Below are positions 11,012 through 20,938 of a DNA stretch of 64,000 bases, piece by piece. Made by a program: the position numbers and the translations under genes. The notes under the pieces are model-generated. The model was not told the origin of the DNA. It saw only the letters and a list, made by a program, of their open reading frames with translations, and ran no database searches. How positions within the stretch are numbered: the first letter of the stretch is position 1; every line of letters starts with the position of its first letter. The DNA comes from Trissonchulus latispiculum (Eukaryota > Nematoda > Enoplea > Enoplida > Ironidae), in NCBI GenBank assembly GCA_030248195.1, contig JASAND010015492.1, positions 26,715 through 90,714 on the forward strand, written 5' to 3'.

Positions 11012-14000
11012 CTATACTCGGCGGGCCCCAAGGAGCCCACTATTACCCAAGAAGCGAAGAACAGCCTCCGGATCATTGCGAAGGCAGGATATTTCCGGAT
11101 TTGGCCCGAGGTCTATATGCCTGGCTGTGGTGAGGGCTGGGCAGGACAGAAGCAAGTGTTCTACAGTTTCTGGCTCCCCCAGCTGACAGAAACTGCAATT
11201 AGGGGAAGGAAATCGGTTGGGGTCAATGGTGTGTCTGTACGATGCAAGGATCCAGGATTTCCCACTGCGCAACTGGCTAAGCAAGACCCTGTCTTGCCTG
11301 TTAAGGTGTTGTTCCTTCGACTGTGGGACAGGACCCGAATTCCCGTAAATTGCCCGGGCCCGTAAATGCAACAGGGAATCATACCAGGTTCTGAGGACGG
11401 CTCTTTTGATTACAGCTTTCGCTGTATTGAGATCCGCCGCTTCCGCCATTTGCGGCAAGGAACTGGCTTCCGAGGCTAGGCGATCGGCGCTCTCGTTACC
11501 AGAAAGGCCGGCATGCCCGGGTATCCATTGGACTATGATCTTCCGGTGACGGAGTCTGCTTAGGCTGGACCAGACCCCTGAAAGGGTTTGACTGAAAGAT
11601 CCACGTACGCCGCTGTTGAGGAGCCTGACAACCGATTGTGAGTCCGTGCAAACTCTTACTCTGTAGGCTGGCGGGAACTTGTAGTCGTTTTCCTCGAGCC
11701 ATCGAAGGCCACAGGCCACTGCTTTTAGTTCGGCCCTGAAGCTTGAGCAGAACTTTCCGGCAGCAACCTTGATCTCCACCGGCTCAGTGGGGTCGGCGAA
11801 CTCGATGTAGATGCCTCCACCTCCATTTTCAGTACCTCCGGCCGCCGACCCGTCTGTCCAGATGGTGATCTCTGCGGGCGGCAATTTGGCTAGTGTCTCT
11901 TCGGCCGCCAGACGTCGGATTTCCGGCGCATCATGTCGGCGTGTTCGGGTTACTAAGGCGGGTCGGGCATCCACTCCAGCAAACCGGAGTCCCGGTTCAA
12001 CCGAATCTACTGCAACCATAGGTTCCCTGGGAATGGTGGATAGGCCGCAGTCCTCCGTAGCCTCCGCGGCAACCTTCCGCCAGGATGGCTGTGATTTGAG
12101 TGATCTGTGGAGGTTCGGAGGGGTGTCACATAGGTCTCTTCTAGGGTTGCCTGGTGGCAGGCGAAGGGATCTTTCCAAGGCATTGGCTGCCAGCTGCTTC
12201 TTCCTCATAGCCAGAGGTATCAAGTTAGCCTCCAGCTGGAGAATTTCGATCGGAGCCGCACGAAGGCAGCCAGATATGGACCTTGCGGCACAGTTTTGAA
12301 CTTTTTCCAGCGTATCCATGTGGGTCTTGGTCGCGCAAGGCATCCACGCCCCTCCGCAATATTCTATGGCAGATCTAACAAAGGTCAGGTAAAGAAGTCG
12401 GAGGTCCTCCTTTACGCATCCCCACTTAGTGCTGGCCACAGCATTCAGGGTCTTCAGACGGGCACAGGCCTTGGCTTTGAGTTTGTTCACATGAGGACCA
12501 AAATTGAGCAGGCGGTCAAAGGTGATACCGAGAAAGACTGGGTTGGCTTTGAACGGGACTTGAGATCCATCGATGTTCAGTTGAGGTCGAAAGTTGGCTT
12601 CCTTGTTGCAGGTTGAAAAGACGCAGCATTCTGACTTGTGTGCGTTTATCTGCAGCTTCCACCGGCGTGACCACTGAGCTATAGTGTCCAGCGCCTCTTG
12701 CATTTTGGCCTGGCCTCTGGCCAGCTCAGAGTCCTGCACCCAGATAGCCAGATCGTCGGCAAAGAGTGACGCGTGAACCCCTTCCGGCAACTGTTCCAGG
12801 ATGTCGTTGATGAATAGTAGAAAGAGGGTCGGAGAGAGGCATGATCCCTGTGGCACGCCATGGTAGAACTTCCTGAGACCGCTGTGGCTGCCGTTCAGTT
12901 CTACCGATGCCATTCGGTCTGACAAGAAGTTCCGTATCCAGCGGACTAGGCAGACCGGCAGATCCATAGCCAACAGTTTATGCAGAAGACCTCCCTTCCA
13001 TACCGTATCAAAAGCCCGCTGAAAGTCTATCAATACCAGGATGGTTCGTTTAGGAGGTTTCTTGGAGCAAAATCCGTCCACGACTGTTTGAACCAGTCTG
13101 ATGATGTGATCCTCAGTCATGTGCAAAGAGCGGAAGCCGGCTTGTCTGCTGTCGAGGATTCTGTTTTCTTCCAACCAATGAGACAGCCTGTTTTTGATCA
13201 TTCTTTCGAGTAATTTGGAGAGGCAGCTAGTTAGGCTGACCGGTCTGTATGATTCCACCCTGTTCAGCGCCTTGCCTCTCTTAGGGATAGGAATTATCTT
13301 TGCTCTTCTCCATTGACTGGGGATTTGTCCTGTACGCCAGGAATCGTTGTACAGGTTCAGGAGGACAGTGTGAGCAGATTCGCTTAGGTTTTTGATCATT
13401 TCGTTCGAGACGGCATCCGGGCCGGCCGCTTTCTTGACCGGAAGCTCGTTGACAGCAAGGAAATACTCGTCCGGCGTGAAAGGCCGGCATAAGTCTGACT
13501 GGCAGGAGCAGGTCTCTTTCAGTTTAGCCCGAACTGATCTGAGCAGCGGGCGGTCCTCCTTGGATTGTTTGAGGTGGCTGATCTTAGCATATTCCTTGAC
13601 AAAGCCATTGGCCTTATCCCGATCCGAGATAAGCTTCTTATTTCCCCGAGACAGAGCTTCCCCCGAGGAAGTGGCAGGATTCCTGCCGTCAATAGCTCGT
13701 AGAGTTCTCATGACCTTGGAAGGATCGCTTCTCAGGTCGAGGGTTGAAACATACTCCTGCCAGTTTGCTCGCTTAGCTTCCAGGATTTGATGCTTCAGCT
13801 TTCGGTCGGCGTTCTTCCATTCTGCTCTATCTTCCTCCGTTCTGGATTGAAGAAATATCCATTTCTTTTGCCTAACGTCTTTCATCGTGACTGTCAGCTC
13901 TTCGTTCCACCAGCATTTCGGCTTCCGTCTTCGGTTTCTGGGAATATTTTCTTCTGCCGAGGTGATTATGGCCGCCGTGAGTGCTTTGTTGAGTTGGTGA

Positions 14001-14137
14001 ACCGTGGGGAATGCTGGCATTCTTTCCAGCTGCTGGTCCAGGGAATTCCGAAAACCGCTCCAGTTTGCTTTTTCGAAGCAGTAGAATTTCTTGACAGGTG
14101 GCTTGCCAACTGCTACTGCTAGCGAAAGATCGCACAT
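11012..14137 (-). CDS. Retrotransposon polyprotein, C-terminal part: end of endonuclease, reverse transcriptase, RNase H, zinc knuckle
   Basis: These 1041 codons continue the upstream frame; the start codons are 1167 nt apart, a multiple of three. The endonuclease ends just upstream (SSPDVTL, SDHQP). The RT blocks are ordered as expected: AAGPDAVSNEMIKN, YRPVSLTSCLSKLLERMI, QAGFRSLHMTEDHI, LIDFQRAFDTVW (motif A), GVPQGSCLSPTLF, LFADDLAIW (motif C catalytic Asp pair) and FLGITFDRLLNF. RNase H is complete, with catalytic acidic residues in TIWTDGSAAG, FRAELKAVACGL and VCTDSQSVV, and in WIPGHAGLSGNESADRLA. The C terminus has a C-x2-C-x8-H-x4-C finger (CSFC...HLLLSC). The enzyme nicks target DNA and reverse-transcribes its own RNA there. 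Apart from the TGA upstream I see no stop or frameshift, so the insertion is young. Confidence 0.9.
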   Translation of the reverse strand: MCDLSLAVAVGKPPVKKFYCFEKANWSGFRNSLDQQLERMPAFPTVHQLNKALTAAIITSAEENIPRNRRRKPKCWWNEELTVTMKDVRQKKWIFLQSRTEEDRAEWKNADRKLKHQILEAKRANWQEYVSTLDLRSDPSKVMRTLRAIDGRNPATSSGEALSRGNKKLISDRDKANGFVKEYAKISHLKQSKEDRPLLRSVRAKLKETCSCQSDLCRPFTPDEYFLAVNELPVKKAAGPDAVSNEMIKNLSESAHTVLLNLYNDSWRTGQIPSQWRRAKIIPIPKRGKALNRVESYRPVSLTSCLSKLLERMIKNRLSHWLEENRILDSRQAGFRSLHMTEDHIIRLVQTVVDGFCSKKPPKRTILVLIDFQRAFDTVWKGGLLHKLLAMDLPVCLVRWIRNFLSDRMASVELNGSHSGLRKFYHGVPQGSCLSPTLFLLFINDILEQLPEGVHASLFADDLAIWVQDSELARGQAKMQEALDTIAQWSRRWKLQINAHKSECCVFSTCNKEANFRPQLNIDGSQVPFKANPVFLGITFDRLLNFGPHVNKLKAKACARLKTLNAVASTKWGCVKEDLRLLYLTFVRSAIEYCGGAWMPCATKTHMDTLEKVQNCAARSISGCLRAAPIEILQLEANLIPLAMRKKQLAANALERSLRLPPGNPRRDLCDTPPNLHRSLKSQPSWRKVAAEATEDCGLSTIPREPMVAVDSVEPGLRFAGVDARPALVTRTRRHDAPEIRRLAAEETLAKLPPAEITIWTDGSAAGGTENGGGGIYIEFADPTEPVEIKVAAGKFCSSFRAELKAVACGLRWLEENDYKFPPAYRVRVCTDSQSVVRLLNSGVRGSFSQTLSGVWSSLSRLRHRKIIVQWIPGHAGLSGNESADRLASEASSLPQMAEAADLNTAKAVIKRAVLRTWYDSLLHLRARAIYGNSGPVPQSKEQHLNRQDRVLLSQLRSGKSWILASYRHTIDPNRFPSPNCSFCQLGEPETVEHLLLSCPALTTARHIDLGPNPEISCLRNDPEAVLRFLGNSGLLGARRV

Positions 14138-14254
14138 AATCGGCTGGTGGTCCGACAGCGGAGCCTCCAGAACCTGCCAATTGAATCTTCCACCCCAGGA
14201 GTGGTGCAGTAGCGTGACATCCGGACTGGATTTACCACCGGTTTGAGGATTGAT

Positions 14255-15304
14255 TCAGGTCGGCGTGCCGTCATTAGCTATGCAGAGGCCCGACGAAAGG
14301 GCCCAGTCTTCCAGGCTATCTCCCAGTTGATCTTGAGGTTGGAGCAAATCCCAAGAGGGAGAGTGGGCATTGAAATCGCCGGCTATAACGGCCCTGCCGT
14401 GATGATTGAGGAAGCTGGGATCGAAGTTTTGACGGCGCTGATCTACCCCGTCGTTGATGATAGGGGGGACATAGATGTTGGTCAAAGCGACTGGACCGGA
14501 TTTCGTCTGAATATGGACAAGCAGGACATCAGTGGTTGTGTCCGCGGGTGACAGGAGGTTTCTGTCTTCCACGGAATAGCCGATGCCTTTTCTGATTAGG
14601 GTTGCAACCCCACCACCAACCACCTGGTTTGCCTGCCTTCCCGTAGTGCGGTGCCTGTGGATTTCGTCGAAGTCTTTCAGCCCGATCTTGTCTCCCGGTT
14701 TGGTCCAGGTTTCTTGGAGCATGATAATGTCGGCCTGCATGTCCTTGGCCAGTTTCTCCAGGAGGGGCCTCTTTTTGCCGACCGCTCCAACATTCCACTG
14801 TAGCACTCTCAAACAGTTTCTGCCCTTTTGGTCAGGTTTGACCCCTCGTGTGCACAGCCATACTGGATCAGGAGGGTGGGCCGGTAGGGGGGAGGATTGG
14901 ATAGGCGATTGGGTGGATGAGTTCTGACTACCAGGTATCCCTGGGCATTTAGGGCAATGGTAGGAGTTGATGTCCTGCGGGGAGAGAGCAGCCAGGTCCC
15001 GTGGACCCAGGCCCGCACAAACACCACTATGTACCCACATCTTACAGAGAGTACACCGAATAGAGTACCCACTGTACCCCACACCTTTACCACAGACCGC
15101 GCAGGGCCAACGGGGCGGCCCGGGCCTGTTGGTGGGCGGGCGGGGACCTGGATTCCGTTCCACATCACCGGCAAGAAGTAGTAGGAGGGCCAGATATGCC
15201 GGTTTACCCGGCCCTCCTAGGAAAAACCCGATCTTCCGTTGAGGTTCTTCGCTTCTGGGAAGGGTAATAACCACGGTTGTGAAGCCCAATTTGTTGAAAG
15301 CCAC
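14255..15304 (-). CDS. Retrotransposon polyprotein, N-terminal part: 2A-like motif, PHD finger, endonuclease
   Basis: This is the N-terminal 349 codons of the element protein. After a hydrophobic run (about residues 38-45) comes GDVERNPGP at residues 46-54, the consensus of 2A ribosome-skipping peptides. A PHD-type zinc finger follows, with cysteines at 68, 71, 84, 87, 96, 117 and 120 and His92. From residue 165 an APE-like endonuclease starts (LQWNVGAVG, LQETW, GDFNAHSPSWD). The frame stops at a TGA (14255-14257) inside the conserved GTPT block. The next codons continue the endonuclease in the same frame, so the break is a single point change; CGA to TGA by CpG decay would explain it. The listed first codon is GTG, and no ATG precedes it before the CR1 junction, so the true start is uncertain. 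A 2A site would release a short leader from the PHD-EN-RT protein during translation. The 2A function is inferred from the motif only. Confidence 0.85.
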   Translation of the reverse strand: MAFNKLGFTTVVITLPRSEEPQRKIGFFLGGPGKPAYLALLLLLAGDVERNPGPRPPTNRPGPPRWPCAVCGKGVGYSGYSIRCTLCKMWVHSGVCAGLGPRDLAALSPQDINSYHCPKCPGIPGSQNSSTQSPIQSSPLPAHPPDPVWLCTRGVKPDQKGRNCLRVLQWNVGAVGKKRPLLEKLAKDMQADIIMLQETWTKPGDKIGLKDFDEIHRHRTTGRQANQVVGGGVATLIRKGIGYSVEDRNLLSPADTTTDVLLVHIQTKSGPVALTNIYVPPIINDGVDQRRQNFDPSFLNHHGRAVIAGDFNAHSPSWDLLQPQDQLGDSLEDWALSSGLCIANDGTPT

Positions 15305-15344
15305 TCCACTGCGGCAAAGCGGACTTCTTCGGAGCAGATCGGTT

Positions 15345-16030
15345 AGATCTGCAGTTGATTTGGGGGTTATTATTCGGTATGATTTAAAATTTTCCGATCA
15401 CTGTAGTAAAATTGCCAAGAAAGCCTTTCATATTTCTAATTTGATACATAATTGTTTTATTTCTACTGATCCGTTCTTCAAATTTAAGTTATTCAGTATT
15501 TACGTACGCCCAATCTTAGAAACGGCTTGCGAGGTATGGAGCCCAAACCTTGTTAAAGATATTTCGTTGTTAGAAAGCGTTCAGAGGCGTTTTACCGAAA
15601 GAATTCTTCCAAATTTAAATTTTGATTATGACCATAGATGTCGATATCTCAGGACTCTAACTTTAGAAAAACGTAGACGATATAAAGATTTAGTTCTAAT
15701 GTACAAGATTGTACGTGGACTTATTGCCATTGACTTCAACGAACTTTTCACGTATCAAGCTAATATATCTATGCGAAATACTAGAGGTCATCCTTTTAAA
15801 ATTCGAGTTACGAAAAATAACCTGACCTCAGTCAAAAATTTGTTTCATAATAGAGTTATCAATGAATGGAATTCCTTACCTAATTGTATAGTCAACTCAG
15901 CTTCGCTTCCCTCTTTCAAGAGGGCACTGCGAGAGACATTGTTTTCTGTAGATGTTTAGTGCAGAAATGTTGCACTCGTCTGTAACCTTGTTATTGTTTG
16001 TTTAATCAATAATAATAATAATAAAATCGA
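15345..16030 (+). pseudogene. 5'-truncated CR1/L2-like retrotransposon end with (aat)n tail
   Basis: The plus-strand frame ending at 15959 reads VDLGVIIRYDLKFSDHCSKI, then YVRPILETACEVWSPNLVKD, ESVQRRFTERI, LEKRRRYKDLVLMYKIVRG and NEWNSLPNCIVNSASLPSFK. This is the C-terminal end of a CR1/L2-type reverse transcriptase downstream of the polymerase core. It is intact to its stop, and about 40 bases later comes an (aat)n tail at 16008-16024. All upstream domains are missing, as expected for a typical 5' truncation. It abuts the 5' end of the minus-strand retrotransposon, so its first 20 residues in that open frame are antisense read-through. Confidence 0.85.
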
Positions 16031-16079
16031 TCCACCGGATAGCTCTCGGTTCGATTTCTGAAATCAGCGACTTCTATTT

Positions 16080-16452
16080 ACACTAGGGGCAACTTTTCGG
16101 CCAAATCGGAAATTTTTTCGAAGCATAAGTGGGGACCAAGGCGAAAAGAATCGCCCCCATCCAAATATATAAATGAAGCAAAATTTCCCCCCCATCTGCA
16201 TAAGTGCCGTCATAGGTGTACCAGGCTACAGTTTGCCCCCTGTGAGACCCCCCCACGGAGAGGCCAGACCCCCCCCTCCCCCCCCTACCCGACCTCAACT
16301 ACTCACCCCCCCCAAGCCGAGCTCAAACCCCCTCCCCCCCTAAAATTGGGTCCAAACCAAATAAAAAATGCAAAATTTTTGAAAAAAGTTTTTGCAATTT
16401 CTGAAAATTTTTGAAAAAAATTCGAACTAATGGCTATAAAGCACATATAAAG
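16080..16452. repeat. G/C-tract repeat, left part of a copy split by a hAT-type MITE
   Basis: Words such as gtgccgtcataggtgtacca and cccgacctcaactactc match 6.2 kb and the complement of 60.76-60.83 kb. The copy is interrupted at 16453 and resumes at 17583. Confidence 0.75.
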
Positions 16453-17574
16453 CAGTGGCGGATCCAGGATTTTGAAAAGGGGGGGGCCGCTGAAAAATTT
16501 TTCGGGGGGGTAACCAAATTTTCCGGGGAGGGGGGGGGTAAAAATTTGCTTTTTCCAGGAACAAAACATTTTTACAAGAAAATTAATATTGTGTAATGTG
16601 TATGGAAAGTTTAGTTCACTTGCCAATTGAAAAACAACTATATATATCCCGTGAGTGAAGAAGCATGGAGAATTTACACAAGAAGCACACGGGGGGCCTG
16701 GGGGGCAGAGCCCCCAGAAGTTGAAGAATTTTTTGAAATTGGAAAAAAACCCGTCATGCAAACTTTTGAAAAGATTAAATAAATAAAATGGAGATGTACA
16801 TGTATATATAGTAATTTACGAAGTGACAAACTTGCAGTAAAATAGTATATATAAATATATACAAGGAATGGTGGCAATAAAGAGGACAAGTTACAAGGGC
16901 AACAAAGATAATGTGCGAAACGGGGGGTCTGGGGGGCGGAGCCCCCCAGAAGTTGAAGAATTTTTTGAAATCGTGGACAATTCAGCCATTCAAATGTAGT
17001 TAAATGTAGTTCAAATTAGTTAAGATGAGATGAGTTATTGAGTTGTAAAATCGATCATTGGAAAACCAAAACGGGAATCGGATGCTTTCAGAATTTTTCA
17101 CTTCCACGATTTATTCTAGAACACTTTCAGAAGCTGCCAATTATATATCAATCTTGCATTGCCCATTTTATATATATATATATATATACGTTATGAAAGC
17201 AAAATAAAATTTGTAAATGCCCGTATATATATTATATATATAAGCCGGTATATAGTCATAAAATAAACTGAAGGCGTTGAGTACAATTATATTCTTACAA
17301 AATAGGAAAGGAAACAAAATAGAAGACACTTTAAGAGACAGAAGTTCTGCCAAGAACTACGTATATACGTAATAAAGCAGCACAGAAGTATATATATATA
17401 TATAAGTGCGCCGCAGGCGAAATTTTTTAAAAATTTGTGAAATTTATTAAAATTATGCTTAATTTTCACTCGAAATATGCATTATAAACAGCTGAAAAAA
17501 TTTTCTAGGGGGGGGGGCCCGGAATGTCAAAGGAGGGGGCCCAAATCCCCGGGCCCCCCCTGGATCCGCCACTG
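16453..17574. mobile_element. hAT-type MITE, 1122 bp, with 16-bp TIRs and 8-bp target duplication
   Basis: The left end cagtggcggatccagg and right end cctggatccgccactg are exact complements, and both sides carry the same 8 bases atataaag (16445-16452 and 17575-17582). An 8-bp duplication and a CAG-type terminus are hallmarks of hAT elements. The unoccupied site cacatataaagagctgaag is preserved in the related repeat at about 6384-6402. Inside is a direct duplication (ggggggc.gagcccccagaagttgaagaat, near 16690 and 16922). No transposase is encoded, so it depends on a source element elsewhere. Confidence 0.93.
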
Positions 17575-17582
17575 ATATAAAG

Positions 17583-17690
17583 AGCTAAAGATGGTTATTT
17601 AAAAATCTTGGGTACAGTTTAGGGGGGGTCCCCCACTCCCCCTCCCCCAAATTTCGGATCTTGGTGGGGTCCCCCGAGCGAAATTTGGAC
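17583..17690. repeat. G/C-tract repeat, right part of the split copy
   Basis: This continues the sequence interrupted at 16452 (gagctaaagatggttattta) and matches 6390-6420 and the following G-rich segment at 6600-6680. Confidence 0.7.
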
Positions 17691-18216
17691 CTTCTACTCC
17701 CCCCCCAAACCCAAACAGGTGGTACACCTATGAGTGCCGTTTTACCCTAGGGGCAACTTCTCAGCCAAATCTTAGACAAAAGATTTTTAAGGGGGACCAA
17801 GGACGCGAAAAAATCCCCCATAAGTGCCAAAATTTCGACCTGTTAGCTAGATTTGGCCGAAAAATGGTCATTTTTTGAAAAAATTTTCTAAAATTTTGAC
17901 CTAAAATCGCTTTAAAACGGTGCAAAAACGCCTAAAATGTTAAAAGCAAGCCTTATATTTTGTTGAGAAAAGGGCTAAATGTAATTTAAAGAAAAGGGCT
18001 AAAAAGAAAATTTTGCATTTTTTGGCCATTTTTCAAAATTTCTGAGGTCCAAATTCTGGGGGATGGTTGGGGGGGGGGTACCCCATCACATTTCGGGGGT
18101 CGACCACCAAAATCCCAAGATTTACCCCCCCACCGAGACCCTAAGTTCCAGGGAAACTATGACCTATGCCCATGGCTACATGCTTAGAGTATATACCTTG
18201 GATAATATATCATCTA

Positions 18217-19024
18217 GGAGTTTTATTATCAGGGGATCAAAAAGTTTCTAAGTACTGCGAAAAAGTAAATAGAGCAGCACAGGTTCTGTCAGCTAGAATA
18301 TTTAGATCTTTTCAAACTCGAGATAGTCAGATGCTACTTAAATTATACAAAACGTTTGTTAGACCGTTAGTGGAATATAACACACAGGTTTGGTCACAGT
18401 ATCTCTTGAAAGATATTGACAAAGTGGAGCGTGCTCAACGGGTTTTTACAAAACGCTTGCCGGGAAAATGTACAATCTTTCATATGTAGATCGTTTGGAG
18501 GCCTTAGGACTAGCTAGTTTAGAATATCGAAGATTGGTTAATGATGCAGTCTTGTGCTACAAAATTGTGAAAAATGATATTGATATGGAATTTTCTGACT
18601 ATTTTCAGTACTGTCCTGATGGGGGTACAAGAGGGCATAGGCTAAGATTGAAAGCTTTGCATAGACCAAATTTGGTTGTAACGCAAAATTATTTCACTTG
18701 GAGAGTAGTGAATCTTTGGAACGCACTGCCAGAAGAGGCTGTAAATGCAACCACAGTAAGTATTTTTCGGAACCAACTTGAAAATTTGAACCTGAGAAAT
18801 TTTCTTAAAGGGCGGGGACTTAGATGACCAGTGCTGGTCTTTTCCTGTCCTACTTGAAGTATATATATATATACGTATATGTATTTTGTCTTTATACTAA
18901 CAAATGACAGTATGAATGAGTTTACTGTAAGTTTAAATTAAAATTGTGACTCTGTACTAATAAACATTTTATTGTTTTGAATTATGTTACTTTCTCCTTC
19001 AAGTGAATTACTTGTCTTGTCTTG
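18217..19024 (+). mobile_element. 5'-truncated CR1/L2-like retrotransposon insertion with target duplication tcatcta
   Basis: The inserted segment lies between two copies of tcatcta (18210-18216 and 19025-19031), and copy B has a single one, which defines the insertion exactly. It encodes the C-terminal end of a CR1/L2-type reverse transcriptase: LYKTFVRPLVEYNTQVWSQY, DKVERAQRVFTKRLPGK, then after a frameshift near 18466 YVDRLEALGLASLEYRRL and FTWRVVNLWNALPEEAVNA. The stop is near 18825. About 200 bp of 3' UTR follow, ending in a (tcttg)n tail at about 19011-19024. It is a dead-on-arrival truncated copy. Confidence 0.92.
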
Positions 19025-19039
19025 TCATCTAAAAACGTG

Positions 19040-19530
19040 TTTTCAGATATTTTGAAAAATTGTCTAGATTTGTAAAATATCTGAAAAATGTCTGGAAAAA
19101 TGTCTGGAAAAAGTCTGAAAAATGGCTGGAAAAAGTGTGGAAAATGTCTGGAAAAAAACTGGAAAATGGCTGGAAAGTCTGGAAAATGGCTGGAAAAAGT
19201 CTGGAGAATGTCTGGAAAAAACCTGGAAAAAGTCTGGAAAATATCTGGAAAAAACCCAGAAAAAGTCTGGAAGAATTCTAGAAAAATCTGGAAAATGTCT
19301 GGAAAAAATCTGGAAAATGACGTTTCCAGGCTTTTCCCAGAGATTTACCAGACTTTTTCCAGACATTTTCCAGATCCAAAATATGCCTAGAAAATATCTG
19401 GAAAATCTCTGGAAAAATTTTTCCAGGTATTTTCCAGACTTTTTCCAAACAACAGAAAAAACCTGGAAAAAGTCTGGAAAAATTTTAGCGTTAAAAAATT
19501 TTTCCAGACTTTTTCCGAAAAAAGTTTTCC
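19040..19530. repeat. Array of the word tctggaaaaa, copy A
   Basis: About 240 bases of head-to-tail tctggaaaa words are followed by stretches in the reverse orientation (tttttccaga), so the array can fold back. Lysine-rich frames on the plus strand and phenylalanine-rich frames on the minus strand are translations of this word and are not proteins. Confidence 0.85.
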
Positions 19531-19533
19531 TGT

Positions 19534-19895
19534 GCCCTCCCCCGGCGAAACTCTAGAACCTCAGAAATTTCAAAAAAACAGCCAAAAATGCCAAATTTGC
19601 GAAGGTTTAGCCCTTTTCTCATCATAATAAGGCTTCTTTTTAACGTTTTGCACCTTTTTAAAACAATTATATATATATATAAGCCAAAATGTGAGAAATG
19701 TTTTGAGAAAAACTGACCATTAATCAGCCAAAAAATAGCTATATAACTTTTCGAGTCCAAAACTCGCTGATGGGGTTGGACCGCGAACCCCTCGACCCAA
19801 ACGGACATGTCCCCGGGGCCCGCCCCCCACCCTAAAAATTGCGGCTACCGGCACTACTACCACCAAATCGGCGCTTAGACAACCCCCCCCTCCCT
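19534..19895. other. Spacer between the two duplicated repeat copies
   Basis: This is AT- and C-rich sequence of the G/C-tract family with a small (at)n run at 19670-19681. It shows no gene. Confidence 0.4.
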
Positions 19896-20938
19896 AAATT
19901 TGGACCTTCTACTCCCCTCCCCAACCCAAACAGGTGGTACACCTATGAGTGCCGTTTTACCCTAGGGGCAACTTCTCAGCCAAATCTTAGACAAAAGATT
20001 TTTAAGGGGGACCAAGGACGCGAAAAAATCCTCCATAAGTGCCAAAATTTCGACCTGTTAGCTAAATTTGGCCGAAAAATGGTCATTTTTTGAAAAACTT
20101 TCTAAAATTTTGACCTAAAATCGCTTTAAAACGGTGCAAAAACGCCTAAAACGTTAAAAGCAAGCCTTGTTTTGATGAGAAAAGGGCTAAATGTAATTTA
20201 AAGAAAAGGGCTAAAAAGTAAATTTTGCATTTTTTGGCCATTTTTTGAAATTTCTGAGGTCCAAATTCTGGGGGATGGTTGGGGGGGGGGTACCCCATCA
20301 CATTTCGGGGGTCGACCACCAAAATCCCAAGATTTACCCCCCCCCGAGACCCTAAGTTCCAGGGAAACTATGACCTATGCCCATGGCTACATGCTTAGAG
20401 TAACCTTGGATAATATATATATCATCTAAAAACGTGTTTTCAGATATTTTGAAAAATTGTCTAGATTTGTAAAATATCTGAAAAATGTCTGGAAAAATGT
20501 CTGGAAAAAGTCTGAAAAATGGCTGGAAAAAGTGTGGAAAATGTCTGGAAAAAAACTGGAAAATGGCTGGAAAGTCTGGAAAATGGCTGGAAAAAGTCTG
20601 GAGAATGTCTGGAAAAAACCTGGAAAAAGTCTGGAAAATATCTGGAAAAAACCCAGAAAAAGTCTGGAAGAATTCTAGAAAAATCTGGAAAATGTCTGGA
20701 AAAAATCAGGAAAATGACGTTTCCAGGCTTTTCCCAGAGATTTACCAGACTTTTTCCAGACATTTTCCAGATCCAAAATATGCCTAGAAAATATCTGGAA
20801 AATTTTTTCCAGGTATTTTCCAGACTTTTTCCAAACAACAGAAAAAACCTGGAAAAAGTCTGGAAAAATTTTAGCGTTAAAAAATTTGTCCAGATTTTTT
20901 CCAGACTTTTTCCGAAAAAAGTTTTCCTGTGAAATGTG
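19896..20938. repeat. Duplicated composite repeat, copy B (empty site)
   Basis: This parallels copy A without the 808-bp insertion; the junction reads atatatatcatctaaaaacg near 20425. The array part spans 20437-20938 and ends, as in copy A, at ttttcctgtg. It is the reference allele for dating the insertion in copy A. Confidence 0.9.

Larger units (their letters stand above)
10968..15345 (-). mobile_element. Non-LTR retrotransposon with 2A-like motif, PHD finger, EN, RT and RNase H
   Basis: The element spans the reading frame below and ends, on the minus strand, in a short trinucleotide tail (cga)n at 10968-10985. Such simple tails are typical of target-primed retrotransposition. One long frame with EN, RT and RNase H domains points to the I/Ingi-type group of APE elements. 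The 5' boundary is unclear: the reading frame stays open toward 15345, where an oppositely oriented CR1 fragment begins, so the copy may be slightly 5' truncated. I found no convincing target-site duplication. Confidence 0.85.
17686..19533. repeat. Duplicated composite repeat, copy A (interrupted)
   Basis: Copies A and B (19896-20938) are nearly identical from aatttggaccttctactccc to ttttcctgtg. They comprise a G/C-tract body with tacacctatg, an AT-rich middle and a tctggaaaaa array. Copy A contains an extra 808 bp (18217-19024), a retroelement insertion that copy B lacks. Confidence 0.9.

Noticed and set aside
11811..15242. Plus-strand frames of 60-160 codons across 11.8-15.2 kb
   Set aside because: They are antisense shadows of the minus-strand retrotransposon protein.
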